Part shown: piece after piece, positions 1 through 9,814 of the stretch
How the letters are laid out: every line of letters begins with the position of its first letter
Numbering within the stretch: the stretch's first letter is position 1
DNA from: Flavobacteriales bacterium
GTDB taxonomy: Bacteria; Bacteroidota; Bacteroidia; Flavobacteriales_F; PHOS-HE28
NCBI GenBank assembly: GCA_016721005.1
Contig: JADKJM010000013.1
Location: forward strand, 112,988-176,987
Reading direction: 5' to 3'
DNA length: 64,000 bases
Notes under the pieces: generated by a model
What the model was told of the DNA's origin: nothing
Database searches by the model: none
Seen by the model: the letters and a program-made list of their open reading frames with translations, nothing else
Program-made: the position numbers and the translations under genes

Positions 1-3000
1 GCGGTGAAGAACAGCAACCGCGATGCCGGTGCCAAGACGATCGAGGTGAACCAAGTGGAATACCTGATCCGTGGATTGGGCTACATCCGTTCCATCAGCG
101 ATCTGGAATTGGCGGTGGTGTCCGTGAATGATAATGTGCCGATCCGCGTGAAGGACATCGCGCGCGTCTCGCTCGGTCCCGCCACACGGCGCGGGCTGTT
201 GGACAAAGGCGGTGCGGAAGTGGCGGGTGGTGTGGTGATCGCGCGTTACGGCGCCAACCCCATGGCCACCATCCATGCGGTGAAGGCGAAGATCGCGCAG
301 ATCGCACCCGGCTTGCCTTCCAAGGTGCTGACCGATGGTACCAAGAGCCAACTCACCATCGTGCCGTTCTACGATCGGACGCAACTGATCCACGAGACAC
401 TTGGTACACTGGAGGAAGCGCTCTCACTGGAGATCCTCATCACCATCATCGTGATCCTCATCATGGTGATGGAGTTGCGCAGTTCGTTGATCATCGCATC
501 GCTGTTGCCGATCGCTGTGCTGATGGTCTTCATCGCCATGCGCTACTTCCATGTGGACGCCAACATCGTGGCGCTCTCGGGGATCGCGATCGCGATCGGT
601 ACCATGGTCGATCTCGGGATCATCCTTTCAGAGAACGTGATCCGGCACATGGACGAGGACAAGGGTCGCAGCCCATTGTTCGATACCGTGCAGAACGCCT
701 GTCTTGAAGTAGGCCCTGCTATCCTCACCGCCGTTTCAACAACCATCGTCAGCTTCATTCCAGTGTTCACCATGGAGGCTGCGGAAGGCAAATTGTTCCG
801 ACCACTCGCCTTCACGAAATCCTTCGCCCTGCTCGCTGCGGTGATCGTGGCGCTCTTCATCCTGCCCACCTTCATCCACCTGATCTTCGGGATCAACGCA
901 CGCAAGCGCTGGACGCGCATCGCGCTGTACGCGGTGATGGGCATCGGTGGTGTGACGGCATTGCTGTTCGGACATGGTTGGGCGGGCATCACCCTGCTGG
1001 CGCTATTCGTCGCGCACGGCGTGCAGGAGCGCGTGAAGTCCGATCATTTCCTTATCCGCAACCTGGTCTTGGGCGTGGTGTTGGTCATGGCCGGTTGGCT
1101 GCTCAGCGAGCTCTGGCGGCCCTTGGGTGTGGAGCGATCATTGACCCTCAACTTCCTCTTCGTTGGGTCGTGGATCGCGCTGATCCTTTCCGTGTTCTGG
1201 CTGATCCAGCACTTCTACGAGCGCATCCTGCACTGGTGCCTGCGGAACAAGCGCGCCTTCCTTTCCATCCCGCTCCTCATCGTGCTCTTCGGGGCCATGA
1301 TCTGGCTGGGAACAGCGAAGGTCTTCTCGCCATTGGCAAGCGCCACGCGCATCGTTGGTTGGGACATCACTCGGACCGCACCATGGCAGGGCATGGCGTC
1401 CGTGTTCCCCGGTGTAGGTCGTGAGTTCATGCCCTCCTTGGATGAAGGCAGCTTCCTGCTGATGCCCACGTCGATGCCGCATGCAGGCGTGGACCAGAAC
1501 CACCGCGTGGTGCAACAACTGGACATGCGCGTATCGGCGATACCGGAAGTGGAAATGGTAGTTGGCAAGATGGGACGTGCAGAGACCGCGTTGGATCCCG
1601 CACCGATCAGCATGTACGAGAACATCATCAACTATCGGCCGGAATACGAGGTGGATGAAAAGGGCCATCGCCGCACCTACAAAGTGGACGCAAAGGAGCG
1701 GTTCATCCTCACCACAGGCGATACGCTTTCACAGGCAGAAGCGCTGACGCCGGGCTTCGATCGCAGCGCATTGATCCCGACGGAACGGGGTCGCTACTTC
1801 CGCAACTGGCGGCCGCACATCCAACGTACGGACGACATCTGGGAAGAGATCGTACAGGCCACGGAACTTCCCGGTGTCACTTCCGCGCCCAAGTTGCAAC
1901 CGATCGAAACGCGGCTGGTGATGTTGCAGACCGGCATGCGCGCTCCCATGGGCATCAAGGTCTTCGGGCCGGACCTGTCCACCATCGAAGCCTTCGGTCG
2001 TGAGTTGGAGAGCATCCTCAAGCAGGTTCCCACGGTGAAGGCCGAGGCCGTCTTTGCCGATCGCATCGTGGGCAAACCCTACTTGCAATTGCGCATCGAC
2101 CGCGAAGCGATCGCGCGTTACGGGCTCACGGTCGAGGATATGCAGCGCACCATCGAGACCGCGATCGGCGGTATGGTGAACACCACCACCGTGGAAGGAC
2201 GCGAGCGCTACCCGGTGCGCGTCCGCTATCCGCGCGAACTGCGTGATGACCCGGAGAAGCTCGCCCGCGTCCTGATCCCTACGCCCACCGGTGTGCAAGT
2301 GCCGCTCGGTGAACTCGTGTCGATCGAATACGAGCGCGGCCCGCAGATGATCAAAAGCGAAGACACCTTCCTCGTGGGCTATGTGCTCTTCGACAAGGTG
2401 GCAGATGCGGCGGAAGTGGACGTGGTGAACGCCGCGCAGCTCGCGATCCAGGAGCATATCGATCAGGGCCACTTGACCCTGCCCGCCGGTGTCAGCTATC
2501 ACTTCTCGGGCAGTTATGAGAACTCCGTCCGGGCGGAGAAGCGCTTATCGCTCGTAGTTCCCTTGGTGATGATGATCATCTTCCTCATCCTCTATTTCCA
2601 GTTCCGCAACGTGCTCACATCGCTGATGGTGTTCTCGGGGATCGCGGTCGCTTTCGCAGGTGGCTTCATGATGATCTGGCTCTATGGCCAAGGATGGTTC
2701 ATGAACATGGAACTGTTCGGCACCAACATGCGCGACCTGTTCCAGATGCACACGGTGAACCTGAGCGTAGCAGTGTGGGTGGGCTTCATCGCCCTCTTCG
2801 GCATCGCAACGGACGATGGTGTGCTCATGGCCACCTACCTCGATCAGCAATTCACGACCACCGCTCCAAAGGACCGTGACGATATCCGGAAGGCCGTGGT
2901 GGCAGCAGGCAAGAAGCGTGTTCGACCTGCATTGATGACCAATGCGACCACGCTGATCGCGTTGCTTCCGGTGCTCACTTCGACGGGGCGCGGAGCGGAT

Positions 3001-3123
3001 ATCCTGGTGCCCATGGCCATCCCTTCGTTCGGCGGTATGTCGGTCGCGATCATCACCATTTTCGTTGTTCCCGTGCTCTACAGCGCACGGATGGAATGGC
3101 GGCTCAAAAAGACCAAGCCATGA
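1..3123 (+). CDS. cusA: CusA/CzcA-type heavy-metal RND efflux permease, 5' end outside window
   Basis: Inner-membrane proton/substrate antiporter of a tripartite Cu(I)/Ag(I) or divalent-metal efflux pump. The frame is open from base 1, so the N-terminal part (first membrane helix and first half of the porter domain) is missing; about 1040 residues remain. Visible are the porter-domain end, the TM2-TM6 block with GTMVDLGIILSEN, a second porter domain (MLQTGMRAPMGIKVFGPD) and the C-terminal helices with GIATDDGVLMATYLDQQF. Between the two transmembrane halves (about residues 295-455) there are several extra hydrophobic segments that E. coli CusA lacks. The stop overlaps the start of the next gene, an outer-membrane channel, and CopB and CusB follow, so copper/silver is the likely substrate. 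Metal specificity is inferred from context. Confidence 0.93.
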   Translation, partial: AVKNSNRDAGAKTIEVNQVEYLIRGLGYIRSISDLELAVVSVNDNVPIRVKDIARVSLGPATRRGLLDKGGAEVAGGVVIARYGANPMATIHAVKAKIAQIAPGLPSKVLTDGTKSQLTIVPFYDRTQLIHETLGTLEEALSLEILITIIVILIMVMELRSSLIIASLLPIAVLMVFIAMRYFHVDANIVALSGIAIAIGTMVDLGIILSENVIRHMDEDKGRSPLFDTVQNACLEVGPAILTAVSTTIVSFIPVFTMEAAEGKLFRPLAFTKSFALLAAVIVALFILPTFIHLIFGINARKRWTRIALYAVMGIGGVTALLFGHGWAGITLLALFVAHGVQERVKSDHFLIRNLVLGVVLVMAGWLLSELWRPLGVERSLTLNFLFVGSWIALILSVFWLIQHFYERILHWCLRNKRAFLSIPLLIVLFGAMIWLGTAKVFSPLASATRIVGWDITRTAPWQGMASVFPGVGREFMPSLDEGSFLLMPTSMPHAGVDQNHRVVQQLDMRVSAIPEVEMVVGKMGRAETALDPAPISMYENIINYRPEYEVDEKGHRRTYKVDAKERFILTTGDTLSQAEALTPGFDRSALIPTERGRYFRNWRPHIQRTDDIWEEIVQATELPGVTSAPKLQPIETRLVMLQTGMRAPMGIKVFGPDLSTIEAFGRELESILKQVPTVKAEAVFADRIVGKPYLQLRIDREAIARYGLTVEDMQRTIETAIGGMVNTTTVEGRERYPVRVRYPRELRDDPEKLARVLIPTPTGVQVPLGELVSIEYERGPQMIKSEDTFLVGYVLFDKVADAAEVDVVNAAQLAIQEHIDQGHLTLPAGVSYHFSGSYENSVRAEKRLSLVVPLVMMIIFLILYFQFRNVLTSLMVFSGIAVAFAGGFMMIWLYGQGWFMNMELFGTNMRDLFQMHTVNLSVAVWVGFIALFGIATDDGVLMATYLDQQFTTTAPKDRDDIRKAVVAAGKKRVRPALMTNATTLIALLPVLTSTGRGADILVPMAIPSFGGMSVAIITIFVVPVLYSARMEWRLKKTKP

Positions 3124-4352
3124 GGAACGCACTTCTTCTCATAGCTGTCCTCGGGGTGGCGACCGTGACCTGTGGACAATCGCTCGATGCGCATTTGCAC
3201 CAAGCCGTTGCATTGAACCCGGGCCTGCATGCGCGCTACGCGGAGTTCGAAGCGGCCCTGACGCGATCCGCGCAAATGCGCGGCTTGCCCGATCCATCGC
3301 TCAGCATCGGCTATTTCATCAGTCCGGTGGAAACGCGGATCGGACCACAACGCGTGCGCTTCTCCCTGACGCAGATGTTCCCGTGGTTCGGTACGCTGGG
3401 TGCGCAGGCGCGTGCTGCCGACCTACAGGCCGAGGCACGGTATGAAGCTTTCCTCGAAGCGCGGAACGAAGTCTTCTTCAAGGTGCGTGCGGCCTACTAT
3501 CCCTTGCACGAATTGGAACGCACGATCGTATTGGAGCAGGCCGATCTGGCGATCCTGCAAAGCCATCGCGAGTTGGCGCTCGCGCGTTTCGAAGGCGGCA
3601 AGGGGCGCATGGTGGATGTGCTGCGCACGGATCTCATGATCAACGAGGAACGCACCGATATCGAAGTGCTGGAAGAGCGACGCAAACCTTTGCAGGTGGC
3701 TTTCTCCAATGCCGTTGGATATGCAGACGTGGTGCAAGTGGACATCAGCGACAGCTTGACGCTCGTTGATCTGGCCGCGAACTATTCCACCGATAGTCTG
3801 CTTCGTAGTCCGCGACTATCAGAGTTGGAGCGACGTGCGGATGCGGCCATGGCACAGGCGGAGGCTGCCCGCAAACAAGGTCTGCCGCGCTTCGGGCTCG
3901 GCTTGGACTACGTGGTGGTGGATCCGCGCACGGACATGGAGCTTCCGGACAACGGACGCGATGCGATCATGCCGATGCTCAGTGTGAGCCTACCCATCTA
4001 TCGCAGTAAGTACCACGGGGCGGTGGAAGAGGCGCAGGCCATGGAACGCATGTTCCAGGACATGCGCGCGCAAGTGGAGAACGACCTGAACAGCGCGTAT
4101 GAAAGCGCCTGGTTCGATGCCTACAAAGCCGCGCGCACCGTTCAATTGCTCGACACGCAGATCGCGGTCGCCCAACAGATCCTGGATCTGTTGCTCGCCG
4201 CGTATGCGAACAGTGGATCCGAATTCGAGGAAGTCTTGCGCATGCAACAACAAGTGCTGCGCTACCGACTGATGCGCCTCGCGGCCATGCGCGAACACCA
4301 CACAGCCGTCGCGAAGCTCGATCACATCACTGCCAAACAACTCAACAACTGA
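3120..4352 (+). CDS. TolC/CusC-family outer-membrane efflux channel
   Basis: Outer-membrane channel partner of the adjacent metal RND pump. The ATG at 3120 overlaps the stop of cusA (ATGA) and gives a protein of 410 residues with a short hydrophobic signal sequence (MRNALLLIAVLGVATVTC). Its final Cys could be a lipobox, as in CusC. The body has the two long alpha-helical repeats of the family, rich in Ala, Glu, Gln and Leu, with the typical N-terminal QAVALNPGLHARYAEFEAAL segment. An upstream in-frame ATG at 3096 lies inside cusA and is less likely. The gene forms an operon with cusA. Confidence 0.88.
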   Translation: MRNALLLIAVLGVATVTCGQSLDAHLHQAVALNPGLHARYAEFEAALTRSAQMRGLPDPSLSIGYFISPVETRIGPQRVRFSLTQMFPWFGTLGAQARAADLQAEARYEAFLEARNEVFFKVRAAYYPLHELERTIVLEQADLAILQSHRELALARFEGGKGRMVDVLRTDLMINEERTDIEVLEERRKPLQVAFSNAVGYADVVQVDISDSLTLVDLAANYSTDSLLRSPRLSELERRADAAMAQAEAARKQGLPRFGLGLDYVVVDPRTDMELPDNGRDAIMPMLSVSLPIYRSKYHGAVEEAQAMERMFQDMRAQVENDLNSAYESAWFDAYKAARTVQLLDTQIAVAQQILDLLLAAYANSGSEFEEVLRMQQQVLRYRLMRLAAMREHHTAVAKLDHITAKQLNN

Positions 4353-4366
4353 ACAACCAAAAACCA

Positions 4367-4624
4367 ATGAACATGAAGACCAACATCCTCTCTACCGGCT
4401 TGATGGCCGTTGCGCTTCTCGCGTTCACCGCATGTGGTTCGAACGACCAACATGACCACAACGATGGGGAGCAACATGAGCACATGCAGGGCGATTCCGC
4501 AAGCACGATGCACAAGGAACATGCGGCCGCCTACCACTGCGCGATGAACTGTGAAGGCGACAAGACCTATGCGGAGCCCGGGAAGTGCCCGGTTTGCAAC
4601 ATGGACCTCGTGGTGGTGGAATGA
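4367..4624 (+). CDS. Small heavy-metal-binding lipoprotein
   Basis: An 85-residue secreted protein. A signal sequence ends in the lipobox LAFTAC, so it should be lipid-anchored in the envelope. A His/Asp/Glu-rich stretch (DQHDHNDGEQHEHMQG) follows, and then the short heavy-metal-binding domain with YHCAMNC and the C-terminal KCPVCNMDL. The same C-P-x-C-x-M-D-L motif occurs in the CusB homologue of this cluster (8486-9814). A role as periplasmic copper or silver buffer or chaperone is inferred from these ligands and from its position 14 bases after the efflux channel. Starts at 4367 and 4373 are both possible. Confidence 0.85.
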   Translation: MNMKTNILSTGLMAVALLAFTACGSNDQHDHNDGEQHEHMQGDSASTMHKEHAAAYHCAMNCEGDKTYAEPGKCPVCNMDLVVVE

Positions 4625-4681
4625 ACCCATTGCTGCGCGGTTCGGGTGACTTGAGCCAATGAAGTCCAAACACGAACGATC

Positions 4682-4972
4682 ATGAAAACGCTTGATGTTA
4701 ACCGCTTTGGAATGGCGGCCGGTGTAACCGCCGGTCTGCTCTATCTGGGCTGCACCCTGGTCATGCTCATCGCTGGCCATGCAGGTACTACTTACCTTTT
4801 TAACAGCCTGTTGCATGGCTTGGATGTGAGCGGCATCGTCCGGATGGAGATGTCCATGTGGCAGACCTGCACCGGTTTCCTGGCCACGCTGGTCCTCGGC
4901 TGGCTAACGGGAGCCTGCGTTGCGTGGATCTACAATATGGGCCAGCGGCGCGGATCGGCGAAAGCGAATTGA
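4682..4972 (+). CDS. Small two-helix membrane protein, DUF5676-like
   Basis: 96 residues with two clear hydrophobic helices (about 12-34 and 62-86) and a basic C-terminus. The pattern of an N-terminal VNRFGMAAG segment and a final GACVAWIYN resembles the DUF5676 family of small inner-membrane proteins, which often accompany metal-resistance genes. No catalytic or metal-ligand motif is visible. Function is unknown; the family assignment is from memory of its pattern and is only moderately sure. Confidence 0.7.
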   Translation: MKTLDVNRFGMAAGVTAGLLYLGCTLVMLIAGHAGTTYLFNSLLHGLDVSGIVRMEMSMWQTCTGFLATLVLGWLTGACVAWIYNMGQRRGSAKAN

Positions 4973-4977
4973 ACACG

Positions 4978-5836
4978 ATGACGACAGGCAATACATCCAT
5001 CACGCGCCGCAACGGGGAGGTCGTACCCTTCGATCCGGAGCGGTTGCGCCGATCGCTCGTGCGCAGCGGTGCTGCCACGGACGAAGTGGAAGGCGTAGTG
5101 GAGGAAGTGACGGCACAGCTTCACGAAGGCATGAGCACCCAAGCGATCTACAAGACCGCCTTCCGCATCCTGCGCAAGCGATCGCGTGGGGTGGCTGCTC
5201 GTTACTCCCTGAAGCAAGCCATCCTTCAACTGGGGCCTTCAGGCTTCCCATTCGAGAAGTACGTCGCCGCATTGCTGGATCACCAAGGGTTCAGAACACA
5301 GGTCGGTGTCATCGTCCAAGGTGCTTGTGTGGATCATGAGGTGGATGTGATCGCGGAGCAGGGAGAGAAGCACTTCATGATCGAGTGCAAATTCCACAGC
5401 GATCCCAAGCGCAAGTGCGATGTGAAGATCCCGCTGTACATCCAAGCGCGCTTCAAGGATGTCGAGGCGAGCTGGGTGCAACGGCCGGGTCATCAGCACA
5501 AGTTCCACCAGGGCTGGTTGGTCACCAACACGCGCTTCACGAGCGACGCGATCGCGTTCGGCGAATGCGCCGGCTGCACCGATCAGCTGGGACCATCCGC
5601 ACAAAGGATCCTTGCGTGAGTTGATCGATCGAAGTGCCTTGCACCCGATCACCTGTCTTACCTCACTGTCACGTGCTGATAAGCAACGCATCCTTGACGA
5701 TGGGACGGTCCTGTGCGCCGATGTGCTCCGCGACCCTACCATCCTGTCCCGTTCCTCCGTCGATCCGCGCAAGACCGATAAAGTGTTGAAGGAGATCGAT
5801 GAGTTGTGTAGCATCGGGCATTCCGGTACATCATGA
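4978..5836 (+). CDS. ATP-cone domain fused to a PD-(D/E)xK nuclease-like domain (frameshifted)
   Basis: The ATG at 4978 lies five bases after the preceding stop. The first ~90 residues form an ATP-cone: RRNGEVVPFDPERLRRSLVR, and later a segment on the order of EGMSTQAIYKTAFRILRK. The following domain has the nuclease signature VDHEVDVIAEQGEKHFMIECK, that is an acidic residue and an ExK-type end, as in Mrr/restriction-endonuclease-like folds. The frame breaks near 5573; the continuation APISWDHPHKGSLRELIDRS runs in the next frame to the stop at 5836, giving about 286 residues. The break is a single base and both halves look intact, so sequencing error is more likely than decay. What it cuts, and why it sits in a copper cluster, is unknown. 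Confidence 0.75.
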
Positions 5837-5851
5837 AACCACGATCCCGAA

Positions 5852-6412
5852 ATGAGCTCCCGAATGAAGCAGAAAGAGATCATCACGAATTGGAATGTGA
5901 TCACCGGTGGGCCTTGCACCGGCAAGACCACCGTCGTCGAGATGTTGAGTGGGATGGGTTATGCCACGACCATCGAACATGCGCGCCACTACATCGATTC
6001 ACGCAAGGAACAAGGAAGGACCGTTGACGAGATCCGCGCGAACAAGCGGAAGTTCCAACGCGGCATCCTGGAGATGCAGATCGAGGAGGAGACGAAACTG
6101 GATCCGAACGAGATGGTCTTCCTTGACAGGGCACTTCCGGATGCCTTGGCCTACTACCAATTCCTGGGACTGGACTACGACGAGGACGTTGTGGAGATGA
6201 GCGCTCGGTATTGCTATCGGACGGCATTCATCCTTGCGCGCTTGCCGCTGATCAATGACTATGCACGACTCGAGGACCTGGAAAGCCAGATCCGGATCCA
6301 CAACCTGATCATCGAGGTGTATAACTCATTCCCGTGCCCTGTTGTGCATGTTCCTGTGCTCCCTCCTCAAGAGCGCGTGGAGTTCATCCTGAACAATATC
6401 GCCCCCGCATAG
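5852..6412 (+). CDS. P-loop AAA-family ATPase/nucleoside-kinase-like protein (AAA_28)
   Basis: 186 residues with a Walker A loop GGPCTGKT near residue 19 and a Walker-B-like segment MVFLDRALPDALAYY near residue 90, where the DR is typical of small kinases. The compact size, lack of membrane segments and overall pattern fit the AAA_28 (NadR/Ttd14-like) group. No substrate can be named. It starts 16 bases after the nuclease gene and is followed 20 bases later by the copper ATPase, so it is probably co-transcribed with the metal genes, although a role there is not evident. Confidence 0.75.
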   Translation: MSSRMKQKEIITNWNVITGGPCTGKTTVVEMLSGMGYATTIEHARHYIDSRKEQGRTVDEIRANKRKFQRGILEMQIEEETKLDPNEMVFLDRALPDALAYYQFLGLDYDEDVVEMSARYCYRTAFILARLPLINDYARLEDLESQIRIHNLIIEVYNSFPCPVVHVPVLPPQERVEFILNNIAPA

Positions 6413-6431
6413 CGCGCCAAAAATTCCAACC

Positions 6432-8489
6432 ATGGAGAATCACGAACACCATTCAACCGAAAAGCATCAGTCCCATACAGGACCCATGCACGGTGATCAC
6501 GATGCTACGGCTGCGCATGGCATGCCCGGCCATGATCACCACGCCATGATGATCGCCGACTTCAAGAAGCGATTCTGGATCTCGATGGTGCTCACCATAC
6601 CTGTCCTTCTCCTTTCGCCGATGATCCAGGAATTCCTGGGTCTGGACATCGTCTTCACCGGTTCTGCCTACATGCTATTCGCATTGGCGTCGGTGGTCTA
6701 TTTCCACGGCGGATGGCCGTTCTTGAAAGGTGCCATTGGCGAATTGAAGAAAGGGGCACCGGGGATGATGACCTTGATATCGGTCGCGATCTCGGTGGCC
6801 TATCTGTACAGTTCCGCTGTGGTCTTCGGGCTGGAAGGCAAGCTCTTCTTCTGGGAACTCGTCACCCTGATCGACATCATGCTGCTCGGGCATTGGATCG
6901 AGATGCGTTCGGTATTGGGCGCCTCCAAGGCATTGCAGCTTTTGGTGAGCATGATGCCCGACGAAGCGCACTTGGTGGATGGGGATACGGTACGGCAGGT
7001 GAAGCTCGCGGATCTCAAGGCCAACGATCACATCCTGGTGAAGCCGGGTGAGAAGGTCCCGGCCGATGGTGTGATCGTGAAAGGGGAAAGCTACCTGAAC
7101 GAGAGCATGCTCACGGGTGAGTCGAAACCCGTGCAGAAAGGCAAGGGGCAGCAGGTGATCGGGGGTGCATTGAACGGCAATGGTGTGCTGGAAGTGAAGG
7201 TGGAACACACCGGCAAGGACAGTTATCTGAACAAGGTGATCGACATGGTGCAGGAGGCGCAAAAGACCAAGTCGAAGACCCAACACCTCGCGGACCGTGC
7301 CGCCAAATGGTTGACGTACATCGCCCTATTCTCAGGAACCGCAACGCTCGTGATCTGGTTGGCGGTCGGTAAGGAATTCGTGTTCGCCTTGGAGCGCATG
7401 GTCACCGTGATGGTGATCTCCTGTCCGCATGCCTTGGGCCTGGCCATTCCGCTGGTCGTAGCCATTTCCACAGCGGTCAGTGCGAGCAACGGACTCTTGA
7501 TCCGCAACCGCACGGCCTTCGAGAATTCCCGGAAGATCACCGCGATCGTCTTCGACAAGACCGGTACGCTCACCACCGGTGATTTCGGTGTAACGCGCGT
7601 TGTAGCAGTATCCAGCGCGTACGATGAGAAACAACTCGTCAGGCTGGCCTCCGCGTTGGAACAGAGTTCCGAGCATCCGATCGCCGTGGGCGTGATGCAA
7701 CGTGCGAAGCGTGATGGAACGACCGCTCCTTCAGCGACCGGATTCGAGGCCATTACCGGCAAAGGCATTCAAGCGACAGTGAACGGGCAGAGCATCAAGG
7801 TCGTCAGTCCGGGATACCTGCGCGAGAACGAGATCACCATTCCGGAGGGAGCGTATTCCGATGCCGCTGAGACGGTGGTCTTCGTGATCGTGGATGGCCA
7901 ACTGGCCGGCTACATCGCATTGGCCGACGCGATCCGTGACAGCTCAGCGGCAGCGATCGAGAAATTCCATCAAGAAGGCATCAAGGTGTACATGGCCACT
8001 GGCGACAATGCGATCGTGGGCAAGGCCGTCAGCGATGAGCTTCATCTCGATGGATACTTCGCAGAGGTGCTTCCCCATCAAAAAGTGGAACTGATCAAGG
8101 ACCTGCAGGCAAAGGGCGAATTCGTTGCCATGACCGGCGATGGCGTGAACGATGCCCCGGCGCTTGCACAAGCCGATGTGGGCATCGCGGTAGGTTCCGG
8201 TACCGATGTGGCGGCGGAGACTGCGGACATCATTCTTGTTCGGAGCGACCCTGGCGACATCCTGGGCTTGATCCGCTTCGGAAAGGCCACCTATTCGAAG
8301 ATGATCCAGAACCTGATCTGGGCCACCGGATACAACGCGATCTCCATACCCCTTGCGGCCGGTGTGCTGGCTCCTGTGGGCTTCCTGATGAGCCCGGCGG
8401 TTGGCGCTGCGCTCATGTCGCTCAGCACCATCGTGGTCGCGATCAATGCGCAACTGCTCAAACGCAAACTTCATCTTGCTTCATCATGA
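6432..8489 (+). CDS. copB: CopB-type Cu(I)/Ag(I)-exporting P1B-ATPase
   Basis: 685 residues. The N-terminus is a His/Met-rich metal-binding tail (HEHHSTEKHQSHTG) and not a CxxC domain. Eight membrane helices carry the CPH metal site (VISCPHALGLAIP) typical of CopB. The actuator TGES, phosphorylation site DKTGTLTTGD, the SEHP nucleotide-binding motif and the hinge MTGDGVNDAPALAQAD are all present and correctly ordered. It exports monovalent copper or silver from the cytoplasm, complementing the CusABC-like periplasmic pump encoded around it. Its stop overlaps the cusB start. Confidence 0.95.
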   Translation: MENHEHHSTEKHQSHTGPMHGDHDATAAHGMPGHDHHAMMIADFKKRFWISMVLTIPVLLLSPMIQEFLGLDIVFTGSAYMLFALASVVYFHGGWPFLKGAIGELKKGAPGMMTLISVAISVAYLYSSAVVFGLEGKLFFWELVTLIDIMLLGHWIEMRSVLGASKALQLLVSMMPDEAHLVDGDTVRQVKLADLKANDHILVKPGEKVPADGVIVKGESYLNESMLTGESKPVQKGKGQQVIGGALNGNGVLEVKVEHTGKDSYLNKVIDMVQEAQKTKSKTQHLADRAAKWLTYIALFSGTATLVIWLAVGKEFVFALERMVTVMVISCPHALGLAIPLVVAISTAVSASNGLLIRNRTAFENSRKITAIVFDKTGTLTTGDFGVTRVVAVSSAYDEKQLVRLASALEQSSEHPIAVGVMQRAKRDGTTAPSATGFEAITGKGIQATVNGQSIKVVSPGYLRENEITIPEGAYSDAAETVVFVIVDGQLAGYIALADAIRDSSAAAIEKFHQEGIKVYMATGDNAIVGKAVSDELHLDGYFAEVLPHQKVELIKDLQAKGEFVAMTGDGVNDAPALAQADVGIAVGSGTDVAAETADIILVRSDPGDILGLIRFGKATYSKMIQNLIWATGYNAISIPLAAGVLAPVGFLMSPAVGAALMSLSTIVVAINAQLLKRKLHLASS

Positions 8490-9814
8490 GGATCCCCTCC
8501 ATCATCCTTCGCTTTCGCACGCCGCTGATCGTGATCGTTACCCTTGCCGTTGGGCTGCTGCTCGGTCGCGCATTCTACGGATCGCCTCGTTCCAACTCCA
8601 CCATGGAAGGCACGGAACACCAGGGCCACGGTGAGGTATGGACCTGCTCCATGCATCCGCAGATCCGAATGCCTGAACCGGGCCAATGCCCGATCTGCGG
8701 CATGGACCTGATCCCAGCGACGACCGCCGGTGGCAAGGGGGCGGACATGGAAGGCATGGATGACATGACGGCCGTTCACCTTTCGGAACATGCCATGAAG
8801 CTGGCGAATGTGCGGACCATGATAGTGGGCGATGGTGGCTCCGAAGGTCTGCTGAGGCTAACGGGAAAAGTGCAGGCCGATGAGCGTCGCGTTTACGCCC
8901 AAGCCACGCACGTGGCCGGGAGGGTGGAAGAATTGTTGGTGAACTTCACCGGTGAGAAGGTCACAAAAGGACAGGCCCTCGCAAAGCTCTATGCACCGGA
9001 ACTGGTGACCGCCCAGGAGGAGTTGTTACAAGCACATCGGGTTCGTGAAATGCAGCCAGCCTTGTACAAAGCGGCGCGAGAGAAACTCCGGAACTGGAAG
9101 CTTAGCGATGCGCAGATCGATGCCGTGATCAGCTCCGGCGCCACAAGCGGTCTCGTGACCATCCAAGCCGATGTCTCCGGCGTCGTGGTGGAGAAACGCG
9201 CGGAACTCGGGGACTATCTCCAACGCGGGGAGGCGTTGTACCAAGTGGCCGACCTCTCTCAAGTGTGGGTGCTCTTCGATGTGTATGAAAGCGATCTCAG
9301 CGCGGTACGGAAAGGGGATGTCGTGTCCTTCGCGATCCGTTCGCTGCCCGGTGAGTCGTTCGAAGGCACGGTCTCCTTCGTGGATCCGATCGTGGACCCC
9401 GAAGCCCGCGTTGCACGAGCACGCGTGGAAGTGCGGAATGACAAGGAGCACTTGAAGCCGGGCATGTTCGTAACGGGCAAGATCAGGACGACTGCGAAAG
9501 GAGCGGATGGGCACTTGGTCGTTCCACGATCCGCAGTACTCTGGACAGGTCCGAGGTCAGTGGTGTACGTGAAGGACAGCACAGCGGAACATGGCCTGTT
9601 CCGCATGCGCGAAGTAACACTGGGTCCCGTGATGGGCGATGACCAGGTGATCGCTTCGGGTCTGCGTGCCGGTGAAGAAGTGGTGGTGAACGGAACCTTT
9701 ACGGTGGATGCTGCTGCACAACTATCCGGAGCGCCCAGTATGATGTCACCGGAAGGTGGGCCAGCTCCTACAGGCCATCAACACGGATCATCCGGGCATC
9801 CAACAGAGCAGTGA
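8486..9814 (+). CDS. cusB: CusB-type membrane-fusion protein with heavy-metal-binding domain
   Basis: 442 residues. A single N-terminal membrane anchor (about 10-28) is followed by a heavy-metal-binding domain with WTCSMHPQIRMPEPGQCPIC and GMDLIPA, then barrel-sandwich/lipoyl and beta-barrel domains (GRVEELLVNFTGEKVTKGQ, AELGDYLQRGEALYQVADLS). The C-terminal tail is rich in His, Gly and Met. It is the periplasmic adaptor linking CusA to the outer-membrane channel and passing metal to the pump. The ATG overlaps the stop of copB. No copper sensor (CusRS, CueR) is visible in the window. Confidence 0.94.
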   Translation: MRIPSIILRFRTPLIVIVTLAVGLLLGRAFYGSPRSNSTMEGTEHQGHGEVWTCSMHPQIRMPEPGQCPICGMDLIPATTAGGKGADMEGMDDMTAVHLSEHAMKLANVRTMIVGDGGSEGLLRLTGKVQADERRVYAQATHVAGRVEELLVNFTGEKVTKGQALAKLYAPELVTAQEELLQAHRVREMQPALYKAAREKLRNWKLSDAQIDAVISSGATSGLVTIQADVSGVVVEKRAELGDYLQRGEALYQVADLSQVWVLFDVYESDLSAVRKGDVVSFAIRSLPGESFEGTVSFVDPIVDPEARVARARVEVRNDKEHLKPGMFVTGKIRTTAKGADGHLVVPRSAVLWTGPRSVVYVKDSTAEHGLFRMREVTLGPVMGDDQVIASGLRAGEEVVVNGTFTVDAAAQLSGAPSMMSPEGGPAPTGHQHGSSGHPTEQ

